This document shows, one piece after another, positions 46,517 to 55,362 of a stretch of DNA of 64,000 bases. The first letter of the stretch is position 1. Every line of letters begins with the position of its first letter. Position numbers and translations under genes: made by a program. The notes below the pieces were generated by a model. It did no database searches and had not been told where the DNA came from. It worked only from the letters and a program-made list of their open reading frames with translations. This stretch comes from Acinetobacter sp. S54 (GTDB taxonomy: Bacteria > Pseudomonadota > Gammaproteobacteria > Pseudomonadales > Moraxellaceae). The stretch covers positions 1 to 64,000 of the forward strand of contig NZ_JACVUI010000011.1 in NCBI RefSeq assembly GCF_016624945.1. The letters are read 5' to 3'.

Positions 46517-48214
46517 TTATTCCTTATGTATGGACTGTGTTTTAGGAAAGGTCAAAATACAACGTAGACCACCCAATGGTGAATGTGCAAAACTTAATGT
46601 TCCACCTAAAGCTTGTGCAAGCTTGCATGAAAGTGCCAAACCTAGGCCTGTGCCACCTGTACTACGTGTACGTGAATCATCAATTCGGTAGAAACGTTCG
46701 CCCAAACGTTGCAAATGTTCATCATCTACGCCAAGTGGACTATCATCCACAATGACGCTCCAATGCTGATTGGTCTCTTGGGTATGAATATCAATTTTTC
46801 CGCCCTGTTCAGTATAGCGAACACTATTACTTAACAAGTTGACCATAATTTGTTTAAAACGGTCTATATCTAATTGTAAAAGCGCACCCTTACCTCCAAT
46901 TGAGACCTCAAGCCCAGCCTGTTCAAACTTCGGCTTAAAATTCTCAACTTCCTGCAGAATCACATCCCAAGGGTTAACCTCAGCAAAGTAACATTTTAGT
47001 TGCTGTGCATCGGCCTGAGCTAGATCACCTAGATCCTGTGTTAATTTTTTCAGACTGGTGACTTGACGCATCATGGCCTCCAGATGTTCAGGGCTGGATT
47101 TACGGATACCATCTTGCATCGCCTCAATCTGGGCCTGTAGCACACTAAGCGGTGTTTTCAATTCATGTGAAGTATCTGCGACCCATTGACGGCGTGATTG
47201 TTCATGTTGATCCAGAATTACCGCCAACTGATTTAATTGCGCTGCTAAATCGCCTAATTCATCGTTACGTTTAATGATAACCTGATGTTGATAATTCCCT
47301 TGAGTTAATTCACGAGTAGCATTAAGTAATCGCTGAATTGGCTTTTTAAAATAAGTTGCAAGTAATAATGCTGCCACTAAACTGGCTAAAACTGAAAAAG
47401 TATAAATTAATAACAAAAACCGCTTTTGGTTACTAAAGAAATTGATACTGAGTGCATCATCTTCATCCAGTACAGGTTTCAGCCCCAGATAACCCACGAC
47501 TTCATTGCCCACAATAATAGGTCGAAAAGATAACTGCTCATTGGAAGGTTCACCGACCACAAACTGATGTTTGGCATCGTATAACGAAAGACGTGAACTT
47601 AAACCCAGTCGGTCAGGCATCGAAATAAAGCGTTTTTTACCGTCTTGCGGCATCATGCCTGCCATTTCAGAAAGACGCGGAGGTTTATGAGGATCTTTAT
47701 TTTTGTCATTTGGACGAAATAGATTTTGATTTGCACTGAGTGGAAACTTAAGCCCTTCAAAAGGCTGATATTCCGAAGGCAAATTGTCTTCAATAAATTT
47801 GCGTTCTTGTTCATCCAGAATAGGACGATTACGAAACTCAATATTATGCGAAAGTTCTGGAGAAAGGCTCAACAAGGTCTGGTCTTTAAACATCCGCTGT
47901 TGTATCGCAATATCGTACTGACGGCGCAACCACCAACGTGACAAACGATCATAATCATCAGGTGCAGCGTCACCTTCAATTTGTAAAATCTGTGCCTGAA
48001 TCGCATTGCCCCAGTCATGATAAACGCTATATACATTTCCCAGATTAGTTATGAGATGATCCAACTTTTGCATTTCAACATCTGCCACATAACGGGCAAA
48101 ATTTTTCTGCATGGTCCAATGCAAAATGCCTAAACTTAAGGTGGTGATCAATAAAGTGGTCAACAACACCGTCAAAAATAGACGTAAGGCGATTGGCACA
48201 CGACGTATATTCAA
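46517..48214 (-). CDS. baeS: sensor histidine kinase BaeS
   Basis: The 565-residue inner-membrane kinase has a first membrane segment at about 10-30, a large periplasmic sensor region to about 260, a second segment (FLLLIYTFSVLASLVAALLL) and HAMP. The HisKA dimerisation domain has WVADTSHELKTPLSVLQAQI and the HATPase domain has MVNLLSNSVRYTEQ and RSTGGTGLGLALSCKLA. The periplasmic part is longer than in E. coli BaeS (467 residues in total). It starts at TTG with GAGAG upstream, and diverges from a Spy-like lipoprotein gene. Confidence 0.88.
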   Translation of the reverse strand: MNIRRVPIALRLFLTVLLTTLLITTLSLGILHWTMQKNFARYVADVEMQKLDHLITNLGNVYSVYHDWGNAIQAQILQIEGDAAPDDYDRLSRWWLRRQYDIAIQQRMFKDQTLLSLSPELSHNIEFRNRPILDEQERKFIEDNLPSEYQPFEGLKFPLSANQNLFRPNDKNKDPHKPPRLSEMAGMMPQDGKKRFISMPDRLGLSSRLSLYDAKHQFVVGEPSNEQLSFRPIIVGNEVVGYLGLKPVLDEDDALSINFFSNQKRFLLLIYTFSVLASLVAALLLATYFKKPIQRLLNATRELTQGNYQHQVIIKRNDELGDLAAQLNQLAVILDQHEQSRRQWVADTSHELKTPLSVLQAQIEAMQDGIRKSSPEHLEAMMRQVTSLKKLTQDLGDLAQADAQQLKCYFAEVNPWDVILQEVENFKPKFEQAGLEVSIGGKGALLQLDIDRFKQIMVNLLSNSVRYTEQGGKIDIHTQETNQHWSVIVDDSPLGVDDEHLQRLGERFYRIDDSRTRSTGGTGLGLALSCKLAQALGGTLSFAHSPLGGLRCILTFPKTQSIHKE

Positions 48215-48343
48215 AAGTGATCTCTCATTTTTCTTCTATATTCACTATTGTAGCGAACACTCACTCAAAAAACTCTCCATTCTTTCTTCATGTTTATTAC
48301 TTAATCTTTAATGCATGAAATCAACATAGATGTGGGGACCAAA

Positions 48344-48724
48344 ATGAACAAAATCTCTAAAATTGCGATGCTAGCTGCTACTGTTATTACCATGGGAAGT
48401 CTAGCTGCCTGCCAATCTACAACAGGACCACAGGAACCCCCAGCACGTCATATGATGGGTGATGGCCCTCAAGGCAAACATTTTATGAAGCGCCATAAAT
48501 TAACGCCTGAACAACGCGCTGAAATGGAACAACGTCGTGCCGAGCGTCAAGCCCAATTTGAGCAAATTCAACAAGCCTGCGTAGGTAAAGCAAACGGTCA
48601 AGCCATTCAGGTCAAAGTGGGCGATAAAACGATTGATGGTACATGCCAGCTACGTTTTAAACCAAACAAAATGGATGAGCGTATGGCTCCACCTGCGCCA
48701 TCAGCCCCAGTTAAAGCTTCTTAA
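48344..48724 (+). CDS. Spy/CpxP-like small periplasmic lipoprotein
   Basis: The 126-residue protein has a lipoprotein signal (LAAC, Cys23) and a helical, charged middle part with the LTxxQ-type motif KLTPEQRAEMEQRRAERQ. A C-terminal part follows in which two cysteines (QQACVGK and DGTCQLRF) could form a disulfide. LTxxQ motifs mark the Spy/CpxP family of stress chaperones and kinase inhibitors. It is transcribed divergently from baeS across 130 bases, so it is a likely BaeR target and possible BaeS partner (inference). I chose the ATG at 48344 (GGGG upstream) over the longer 48311 form, which would bury the signal. Confidence 0.75.
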   Translation: MNKISKIAMLAATVITMGSLAACQSTTGPQEPPARHMMGDGPQGKHFMKRHKLTPEQRAEMEQRRAERQAQFEQIQQACVGKANGQAIQVKVGDKTIDGTCQLRFKPNKMDERMAPPAPSAPVKAS

Positions 48725-48741
48725 GCTAAAACCAATCCCAT

Positions 48742-48769
48742 AAAAAAAGACGCTTGAGCGTCTTTTTTT
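48742..48769 (+). terminator. intrinsic terminator after the Spy-like gene
   Basis: AAAAAAAGACGC-TTGA-GCGTCTTTTTTT is a perfect stem with a T-run. The 250 bases from here to the next ATG show no gene. Confidence 0.9.
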
Positions 48770-49017
48770 ATGGACACAACTTTTTACGTTTTTTGACTAT
48801 TCCTTTCACTAAAAATTAGATAAAAGTGTTTACACTCAATGTACTTAGATATTTCAACAGCATTTTCTTTGACTTTACAGTCATGGATGTTCACCTGCAA
48901 ATGCTTGTACATATAAATAAGTTGTTGCACGATGTAAAAGTAAAAGATGTGTCATCAGACACCATTATCGTTGATTAGGATTATAACTCTGGTTTAACCA
49001 GTATTGAGGAACCCGAT

Positions 49018-50820
49018 ATGCCACAATACAAAGCGCCGCTACGTGATATGCAATTTGTTTTGCATGAATTATTAAATGCCGAAGAACACTATGCAAAACT
49101 TCCTGCATTTCAGGAAAACGTCAGCCGTGAATTGGTGGATCAATATTTAGAAGCTGCTGCGGACTTCTGTGAAAATGAACTATCTCCACTGAATCAAGTG
49201 GGTGACCGCGAAGGCTGCACATGGAATGATGGTGTGGTAACGACACCAACAGGCTTTAAAGAAGCTTATCAAAAATATATCGAGCTAGGTTTCCCTTCCC
49301 TTGCAGTTCCTGAAGAACATGGCGGTCAAGGTTTACCAGGTTCACTAGCTACTGCTATTTCTGAAATGGTAGGTGCAGCAAACTGGGCATGGGGTATGTA
49401 CCCTGGTCTATCTCATGGTGCAGTACGTACTATTGAACACCATGGTTCTGATGAGCAAAAATCAACTTATTTACCGAAACTTGTTTCTGGTGAATGGACT
49501 GGAACCATGTGCTTAACTGAATCGCATGCGGGTTCAGACCTTGGCATTATCCGCTCTAAAGCTGAACCCAATGACGATGGTAGTTTTGCAATCTCTGGCG
49601 AGAAAATCTTTATCTCTGCTGGTGAACACGACATGGCTGAAAACATCATTCATATCGTACTTGCGCGCTTACCTGGTGCGCCTAAAGGCACTAAAGGTAT
49701 TTCACTTTTTATCGTACCAAAATTCAATGTTAATGCAGACGGTTCAATGGGTGATCGTAATGCAGTTCGTTGTGGTTCTATTGAACACAAAATGGGAATT
49801 CATGGTAACGCGACTTGCGTCATTAACTTTGACAATGCAAAAGGCTTCTTAATCGGACCTGAAAATCGCGGTTTACATGCCATGTTTACTTTCATGAATA
49901 CTGCGCGTATTGGTACAGCTGTTCAAGGTTTATCTGCATCTGAATCATCGTTCCAAGGTGCATTGGCTTATGCCAAAGACCGTTTGGCTATGCGTTCACT
50001 TTCTGGCCCTAAAGCGCCAGAAAAAGAAGCTGATCCAATTATTGTGCATCCTGCTGTACGCAATATGTTATTAACTCAAAAAGCGTTTGCCGAAGGTGGT
50101 CGTGCCCTTGTTTATTTCCTGTCTCAATATGCAGATGTGGTTGAGCAAGGTACAACTGAAGAAGAACGCAAATTTGCGGACAATATTCTTTCTTTATTGA
50201 CTCCTATTGCAAAAGCATTTTTGACTGAAACAGGTTCAGAGTCTGCAAAACATGGCGTACAAGTGTTTGGTGGTCACGGCTTTATTTCTGAGCATGGCAT
50301 GGAACAAATTGTTCGTGATACTCGTATCTCATGCCTATATGAAGGAACCACTGAGATTCAGGCCCTCGATTTGTTAGGTCGTAAAGTTCTACAAACTCAA
50401 GGTGCAATGTTACGTGACTTCACCAAAATAATTCATAAGTTTGCTGAAGCCAACAAAGACAATGCAGCAATGAAAGAGTTTGTTGAGCCATTGGTAGCCT
50501 TGAATAAAGAATGGGGCGATCTCACCATGCAAATTGGTATGCGTGCGATGCAGAACCCAGATGAAGTGGGTGCGGCAGCAGTTGATTATCTGTACTTCTC
50601 TGGTTATGTCACACTGGCTTACTTATGGGCACGTATGGCATTTGTTGCTCAAGAAACATTAGCAGCGGGTACAACCGATGTTGATTTCTACAATGCTAAA
50701 GTAACGACTGCTCGTTTTTACTTCAAGAAAATCCTTCCACGCGTTCGCTCTCATGTGGATGTGCTTTCAACTGGTTTGGAACCACTTATGGCACTTGATG
50801 CAGAACACTTTGCGTTCTAA
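49018..50820 (+). CDS. acyl-CoA dehydrogenase (600-residue type)
   Basis: This FAD-dependent enzyme carries out the first step of beta-oxidation. It belongs to the long subfamily with an extra C-terminal domain (about 470-600) found in bacterial long-chain ACADs. Motifs include GTMCLTESHAGSDLG (FAD/substrate loop), MGIHGNATCVINF, VFGGHGFISEHGMEQIVRDTR and the YEGTTEIQALDLLGRK region near the catalytic base. It begins MPQYKAPLRDMQF, closely related to the next gene. Substrate chain length is not readable. Confidence 0.9.
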   Translation: MPQYKAPLRDMQFVLHELLNAEEHYAKLPAFQENVSRELVDQYLEAAADFCENELSPLNQVGDREGCTWNDGVVTTPTGFKEAYQKYIELGFPSLAVPEEHGGQGLPGSLATAISEMVGAANWAWGMYPGLSHGAVRTIEHHGSDEQKSTYLPKLVSGEWTGTMCLTESHAGSDLGIIRSKAEPNDDGSFAISGEKIFISAGEHDMAENIIHIVLARLPGAPKGTKGISLFIVPKFNVNADGSMGDRNAVRCGSIEHKMGIHGNATCVINFDNAKGFLIGPENRGLHAMFTFMNTARIGTAVQGLSASESSFQGALAYAKDRLAMRSLSGPKAPEKEADPIIVHPAVRNMLLTQKAFAEGGRALVYFLSQYADVVEQGTTEEERKFADNILSLLTPIAKAFLTETGSESAKHGVQVFGGHGFISEHGMEQIVRDTRISCLYEGTTEIQALDLLGRKVLQTQGAMLRDFTKIIHKFAEANKDNAAMKEFVEPLVALNKEWGDLTMQIGMRAMQNPDEVGAAAVDYLYFSGYVTLAYLWARMAFVAQETLAAGTTDVDFYNAKVTTARFYFKKILPRVRSHVDVLSTGLEPLMALDAEHFAF

Positions 50821-50855
50821 TCATAATTCACTGGTGAAAACAACACCGTGCTAAC

Positions 50856-50892
50856 CAAAAAGGACTGATCAGTTTTGACAGTCCTTTTTTTA
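50856..50892 (+). terminator. intrinsic terminator between the two acyl-CoA dehydrogenases
   Basis: AAAAAGGACTG and CAGTCCTTTTTTT form the stem with a T-run, so the second gene has its own promoter. Confidence 0.85.
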
Positions 50893-50993
50893 TCAAATCA
50901 ATGCTAAATTAAAACCATTCAAAAGACAGTGACTGACTACATTTTTTGTGTAATATGAAGCACATAAGTGTAAGAATACCAAGGGTGAAAACT

Positions 50994-52775
50994 ATGCCAA
51001 TTTATAATGCGCCACTTGCAGATATGCGCTTTATTTTAAATGATGTATTTAAAGCTGAGCAGTTCTGGCAAGCCAATGAAAATCTGGCTCATATTGATGC
51101 TGCAACCGCTGAAGCTATTTTAGAAGAAATGGCTAAATTTGCACAAAATGTGACCTTACCCTTAAACCGTACTGGTGATGAAGAAGGTGCGCGTTTTGAC
51201 AATGGCCATGTCTTTACCCCTGCTGGCTTTAAAGACGCATTTCAACAATATGCTCAAGGTGGCTGGATTGGTTTAGGCGCAGATGAAGAATGGGGCGGTC
51301 AAGGCATGCCAAAAATGCTGACTGTCCTTGCCGACGAAATGTTATTTGCTACCAATCCATCATTTATGCTCTACCCGCTTCTTTCAGTCGGTGCAGGTAT
51401 GGCATTAAATAGTTATGCATCACAAGAGCAAAAACAAACCTATTTACCAAAAATTTATTCAGGTGAATGGTCGGGTACTATGTGCCTAACTGAACCGCAT
51501 GCAGGTACTGATTTAGGAATTATTAAAACCAAAGCGGAACCAAACACAGATGGTACGTATAACATTACAGGTACTAAAATTTTCATCACGGGTGGTGATC
51601 ACGACCTTGCCGAAAATATCATTCATCTTGTTTTGGCTAAAACTCCAGATGCACCCGCTGGCTCGCGTGGTATCTCACTGTTTATCGTACCGAAATTTCT
51701 AGTCAATGATGTTGGTTCTGTTGGAGAACGCAATGCAGTAGGTCCAGGTTCAATTGAACATAAAATGGGAATCAAGGCTTCTGCTACCTGTGTCATGAAT
51801 TTTGATGGTGCAAAAGGTTTCCTAGTAGGCAAGGAAAATGAAGGTCTTGCAGCAATGTTCGTGATGATGAACTATGAACGTTTATCCATGGGAATCCAAG
51901 GACTTGGCGCATCAGAATTTGCCTACCAAAATGCTGCTCAATACGCAACTGATCGCTTACAAGGGCGTAGTGCATCTGGTGTACAATCGCCAAATAAACC
52001 AGCAGATAGCATTTTAGTACATGGCGATGTACGTCGTATGTTGCTCAATGCCCGCGCTAATAATGAAGCATCACGTGCTTTTGCAGTGTACGTAGGTCAG
52101 CAGCTTGACATCACCAAATTTTCAACAGATGCTGAAGCTGTCAAAAAAGCCAATAATCGTGTCGCTCTTCTTACGCCAATTGCTAAAGCGTATTTAACTG
52201 ATACTGCATTCCAAGCGACCTTAGATGCACAAATGTGCTTTGGTGGACATGGTTATATTCGCGAATGGGGCATGGAACAATGTATTCGTGATTTGCGCAT
52301 TTCACAAATTTATGAAGGAACCAATGGTGTTCAATCTCAGGATTTAATTGGCCGTAAAACTATTAAATCTGGTGGTGCATTTATTGCTGAATATATCGCT
52401 GAAATCCGCGATTTTGCCAATACATTAAGCGCCGACCTTAATTTCATTAAAGATGCGACGCTAGATGCAGCAACTGAAGTTGAGGCAGTAACTCAGTTTA
52501 TTTTAGAACAAGCAGCAGAAAATGTTGATTTTCCAAATGCAGCAGCAGTTGATTATTTGCATGCTGTTGGCTTACTCAGCTTTGCTTATATGTTTGCCAA
52601 AATTTCAGCCGCTGCTCAAGAAAAATCGGGTGATTTCTACCAAAATAAATTATCTCTTGCACAGTACTTTGTGGCTCGCATCCTGCCTGAACTTGAAGCA
52701 CGCATCAAGAAAATTGAAGCTGGTTCAGAACTAGTGATGGCGTTTAGTGAAGATTACTTCACTACTCAGTCTTAA
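50994..52775 (+). CDS. acyl-CoA dehydrogenase, paralogue
   Basis: The 593-residue paralogue shares layout and motifs with the upstream gene (TMCLTEPHAGTDLGI, MGIKASATCVMNF, CFGGHGYIREWGMEQCIRDLR, YEGTNGVQSQDLIGRK). The ATG at 50994 starts MPIYNAPLADMRF like its neighbour; the in-frame TTG at 50946 only adds an unmatched tail. The pair looks like an old tandem duplication with diverged substrate preference. A terminator between them argues for separate regulation. Confidence 0.9.
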   Translation: MPIYNAPLADMRFILNDVFKAEQFWQANENLAHIDAATAEAILEEMAKFAQNVTLPLNRTGDEEGARFDNGHVFTPAGFKDAFQQYAQGGWIGLGADEEWGGQGMPKMLTVLADEMLFATNPSFMLYPLLSVGAGMALNSYASQEQKQTYLPKIYSGEWSGTMCLTEPHAGTDLGIIKTKAEPNTDGTYNITGTKIFITGGDHDLAENIIHLVLAKTPDAPAGSRGISLFIVPKFLVNDVGSVGERNAVGPGSIEHKMGIKASATCVMNFDGAKGFLVGKENEGLAAMFVMMNYERLSMGIQGLGASEFAYQNAAQYATDRLQGRSASGVQSPNKPADSILVHGDVRRMLLNARANNEASRAFAVYVGQQLDITKFSTDAEAVKKANNRVALLTPIAKAYLTDTAFQATLDAQMCFGGHGYIREWGMEQCIRDLRISQIYEGTNGVQSQDLIGRKTIKSGGAFIAEYIAEIRDFANTLSADLNFIKDATLDAATEVEAVTQFILEQAAENVDFPNAAAVDYLHAVGLLSFAYMFAKISAAAQEKSGDFYQNKLSLAQYFVARILPELEARIKKIEAGSELVMAFSEDYFTTQS

Positions 52776-52790
52776 GAGTTTTGCTCAAAT

Positions 52791-52820
52791 AAAAAATGCC
52801 TGATTCGTCAGGCATTTTTT
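52791..52820 (+). terminator. intrinsic terminator after the second acyl-CoA dehydrogenase
   Basis: AAAAAATGCCTGA-TTCG-TCAGGCATTTTTT is a perfect stem with a stable UUCG loop and T-run. Confidence 0.9.
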
Positions 52821-52908
52821 ATGTCTAAATGGTTTAAATTAGACCGTCATGTGCATGAAATTTGCTTGATATTTAATAACCACCATCAATCAATATAAGA
52901 GTTATATC

Positions 52909-53403
52909 ATGCCCACTCCCAACTCCCCCAAAAATATAGAGGCTTTTCTGGATAAACTCGGTAATCGTGCTGTAGAAGCTTTTCATTATCTGGCTTTATT
53001 TATTATTGGCTGTATGGTGGCATGGTCAGCAATTCATACCACTATTGATATTTTTACAGTTAAAAAATATGCCACGATTGACGATATTTTATTGTTATTT
53101 ATCTATTTAGAGTTGGGAGCAATGGTTGGAATTTATTTCAAAACCAATCATATGCCCGTGCGTTTTTTGATTTATGTTGCGATTACCGCGCTTACACGTT
53201 TGCTCATCTCCGATATACAACATAACCATCAGGCAGATGTGGATTTATTGATTGTGACAGGTTCAATTCTGATATTGGCAATCGCTATTTTGATAGTACG
53301 TTATGCGTCATGGCATTATCCTTCGGTGATTCGAGATAAGCATCAGGAGCGCCCACTAGCTAAAGGTCAAACTCCAAGGCCCGAGGATGATGAGTTAGCA
53401 TAA
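52909..53403 (+). CDS. PsiE-family membrane protein
   Basis: The 164-residue inner-membrane protein has four predicted membrane segments (about 22-44, 60-78, 85-105 and 115-135). Hydrophilic ends and the PsiE pattern LLFIYLELGAMVGIYFKTNHMPVRF complete it. PsiE is phosphate-starvation-inducible in E. coli, with unknown function. There is no visible Pho box, so the same regulation cannot be claimed. Confidence 0.8.
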   Translation: MPTPNSPKNIEAFLDKLGNRAVEAFHYLALFIIGCMVAWSAIHTTIDIFTVKKYATIDDILLLFIYLELGAMVGIYFKTNHMPVRFLIYVAITALTRLLISDIQHNHQADVDLLIVTGSILILAIAILIVRYASWHYPSVIRDKHQERPLAKGQTPRPEDDELA

Positions 53404-53441
53404 AAAAACACCATTTTTCTACTCAGATTATGGTGTTTAAT
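53402..53441. terminator. terminator between convergent psiE-like and RcnB-like genes
   Basis: AAACACCAT (53406-53414) and ATGGTGTTT (53430-53438) form a 9-bp stem flanked by A- and T-rich runs. Confidence 0.65.
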
Positions 53442-53453
53442 AAAAACTGATAT

Positions 53454-53879
53454 CTAATGCCCACCAAGAAGAATCTGGGCAATAATTCCTGTGGCAACAG
53501 CTACTAACACATAGCGTCCGTCAATATATGCCCAGCGATGCTGTGGTGGAGGCGATGGGAGCTGATAGTCATACCAATTATTGACATAATATCTCTCTGC
53601 CAAATATTGCGGTGGCAAACGATAACCCGGACGGAAATCATGTACTCGGTAATATCGTGGCGGTGGTGGCGCATAATAATAACGGTTTTCGATTATCCTT
53701 GGTGGCAGTGGCCCATCAGGTCGCCACTCATGAGGATGCCAATCTGCATGTCGGTCTGGCCCCGCATGATAGCGCCCCCAACCCTGTCCACCCCAGTCGT
53801 GAGATGGTGCATCAGCCAGTGAAAGTGTGGATGCACCAAGCATGCACACACAAAGTGAAACGGAAATGATCCTTTTCAT
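53454..53879 (-). CDS. RcnB-like periplasmic protein, copy 1
   Basis: The 141-residue exported protein has a signal peptide (residues 1-22, ending LSLA). A proline- and tyrosine-rich linker (YYYAPPPPRYYRV) leads to the RcnB domain (GYRLPPQYLAERYYVNNWYDYQL then YIDGRYVLVAVATGIIAQIL). The N-terminal linker holds several His (YHAGPDRHADWHPHEW) that could bind metal. In E. coli RcnB supports nickel and cobalt homeostasis; in Acinetobacter the role is untested. It is the first of three related genes on this strand. Confidence 0.8.
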   Translation of the reverse strand: MKRIISVSLCVCMLGASTLSLADAPSHDWGGQGWGRYHAGPDRHADWHPHEWRPDGPLPPRIIENRYYYAPPPPRYYRVHDFRPGYRLPPQYLAERYYVNNWYDYQLPSPPPQHRWAYIDGRYVLVAVATGIIAQILLGGH

Positions 53880-53937
53880 ATCCAGTTGTCCGCAATAACG
53901 CCAAGTCTAAAGTGTAGAAAATACTCAGGGAGAAATA

Positions 53938-53991
53938 ATGGATAAAACGAATGCATCTGCAATCAATTGTTATAATTTTAGTGGGTTGTAA
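53938..53991 (+). CDS. micro-ORF with Shine-Dalgarno, 17 codons
   Basis: GGGAG lies 6 bases before the ATG, and the frame encodes MDKTNASAINCYNFSGL. It is too short for any family call and might be a leader or sORF within the candidate transcript. Support is only the ribosome-binding site and the downstream terminator. Confidence 0.25.
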   Translation: MDKTNASAINCYNFSGL

Positions 53992-54091
53992 TACGGTTCA
54001 TATTGCATTGTAAATTACCTTAAAAAACCTCCATACATTAAAATAAAGATGACGAATAGGTCGATATCATAAAGCTAATCTTTAGCCATCA

Positions 54092-54119
54092 ATTCAGCGA
54101 TGAAATCGCTTTTTTTATT
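54092..54119 (+). terminator. orphan intrinsic terminator
   Basis: AGCGAT (54096-54101) pairs with ATCGCT (54105-54110), followed by TTTTTTATTA on the plus strand. No ordinary plus-strand gene lies upstream. Confidence 0.65.
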
Positions 54120-54182
54120 AGAATGAGAAATGCTCCTTCACTTTAGATAATAGAATGAAAAATAAATGAATTTTGAAATTTA

Positions 54183-54215
54183 CAATAAAAATCCCACCTT
54201 TGCGATGGTGGGATT
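54183..54215 (-). terminator. intrinsic terminator after RcnB-like copy 2
   Basis: AATCCCACC (54190-54198) and GGTGGGATT (54207-54215) form a strong stem; the T-run follows on the minus strand. Confidence 0.85.
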
Positions 54216-54233
54216 AATGATCTTTGAATAGAC

Positions 54234-54590
54234 TTATCGGACAGCGTAAATCCGATGATTACTATTTGAAACCAGTAAATAGCGATGATCTGCTCTTACC
54301 CAATGATAGCCACGCGGCGGTGCAGATAAGCGCGAGCTGCGCCAATTCGAGACATGATAACGATTGTCACGATATTGATTAGGCAAGCGATCACCTTTTC
54401 TAAAATTGACGTAACGATCACGATCATGATTCGAATTTGACCATTTCGGTGGCGCTTTTGGCACGGGTTGGGCTTGATGGTGATGGCGGTCTACGCCACG
54501 ATATTGATTCCAGTCATTTGGTGCCGCCATACTTGTTGCAGAAATACCCAAACCCAGTACAACAAGTGCCATCTTCAATGATAATTTCAT
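54234..54590 (-). CDS. RcnB-like periplasmic protein, copy 2
   Basis: The 118-residue protein has a signal peptide (residues 1-22, ending SMA), a basic His-containing segment (GVDRHHHQAQPVPKAPPKW) and the RcnB core (GDRLPNQYRDNRYHVSNWRS then WVRADHRYLLVSNSNHRIYAV). It is the shortest of the three copies. A His-rich N-terminal linker is kept. It has its own terminator, so it is transcribed apart from copy 1. Confidence 0.8.
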   Translation of the reverse strand: MKLSLKMALVVLGLGISATSMAAPNDWNQYRGVDRHHHQAQPVPKAPPKWSNSNHDRDRYVNFRKGDRLPNQYRDNRYHVSNWRSSRLSAPPRGYHWVRADHRYLLVSNSNHRIYAVR

Positions 54591-54734
54591 AACTTCATCC
54601 TCTTCTGATCTGTCACCAGCTTAGGCGACAGTCAAGGAGAAAGCATGGATGAAAACTGCTAGTTTGCTAAGGATTGTAAGCCAACTTTCTCAAAGATGAA
54701 GAATATGTAACAAAACATATGAGATCAGCCTTCA

Positions 54735-55193
54735 TTAACGCACAACCTCAATACGAAAACCATCATCTGAGATGAGTAAGTAATGTCCACCTACTGAATA
54801 CCAACGTGTTCCCCATGGCGGTTCATAAAGCTGATGCCCAGACCAGTCATTAATATAATATTGTTCATTACGATATTCGATAGGTAGTGTATTACCTCTA
54901 ACAAACACGTAACGTTCAGTCCGGTATTCATACTGGGTACTCGGTTGATAGTGATACTCAATATAACTACCCTGACGAGGTCGCTGTGGATACTCAGGAT
55001 AATGTCCTCCCCAGTTTGGCGGAGGCCGATGCCCTTGAGACGGAGGTGGACGATTCCATTGTGGGGGTCTTGAAGGGGGGGTAGGTCGTTCTACGCCTCG
55101 ATAATTTCCCCACTGATTTTCGGCAATGCTTGGAGTTGAGAGGCTGAATAGTATTACCCCAATACAGGCATATACACCATAAATATGCATCAT
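54735..55193 (-). CDS. RcnB-like periplasmic protein, copy 3
   Basis: The roughly 152-residue protein has a signal peptide ending SIA and a long proline-rich linker (RPTPPSRPPQWNRPPPSQ and further). The RcnB core follows (GNTLPIEYRNEQYYINDWSG then SVGGHYLLISDDGFRIEVV). I chose ATG at 55193 with GGGG before it; the frame upstream to 55223 is hydrophilic and would spoil the signal. The NQWGNYRGVERP segment after the signal matches the NDWNQYRGVDR of copy 2, showing common descent. Confidence 0.78.
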   Translation of the reverse strand: MMHIYGVYACIGVILFSLSTPSIAENQWGNYRGVERPTPPSRPPQWNRPPPSQGHRPPPNWGGHYPEYPQRPRQGSYIEYHYQPSTQYEYRTERYVFVRGNTLPIEYRNEQYYINDWSGHQLYEPPWGTRWYSVGGHYLLISDDGFRIEVVR

Positions 55194-55362
55194 ATCGCCC
55201 CGCTTATTTTGTACTCTTTGCATTATTTTAGCTTAAAAAACAGACAGTATCTGCATCATAAATGTAGGCTTTGTTTAAAGTTGTACTTGGCTAAGGAGCC
55301 AGCATTTCTTTATCGAAAAAGCCGTTATACTAGATCTTCATTGTATGACTGGATGAGATCTT

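Larger units (their letters stand above)
53920..54120 (+). ncRNA. candidate short transcript between RcnB-like genes
   Basis: On the plus strand a weak promoter-like pair (TTGTCC at 53886, TAAAGT at 53908, 16-base spacing) precedes a micro-ORF. AGCGAT-GAA-ATCGCT (54096-54110) with TTTTTTATT follows as an intrinsic terminator. No annotated plus-strand gene needs this terminator, so a roughly 200-base RNA is plausible. The whole gap 53880-54185 holds nothing else I recognise. Confidence 0.35.

Noticed and set aside
54645..54662. AAGGAG followed by ATG GAT GAA AAC TGC TAG
   Set aside because: Five codons only, no terminator or conservation cue; probably chance in the leader of an RcnB gene.
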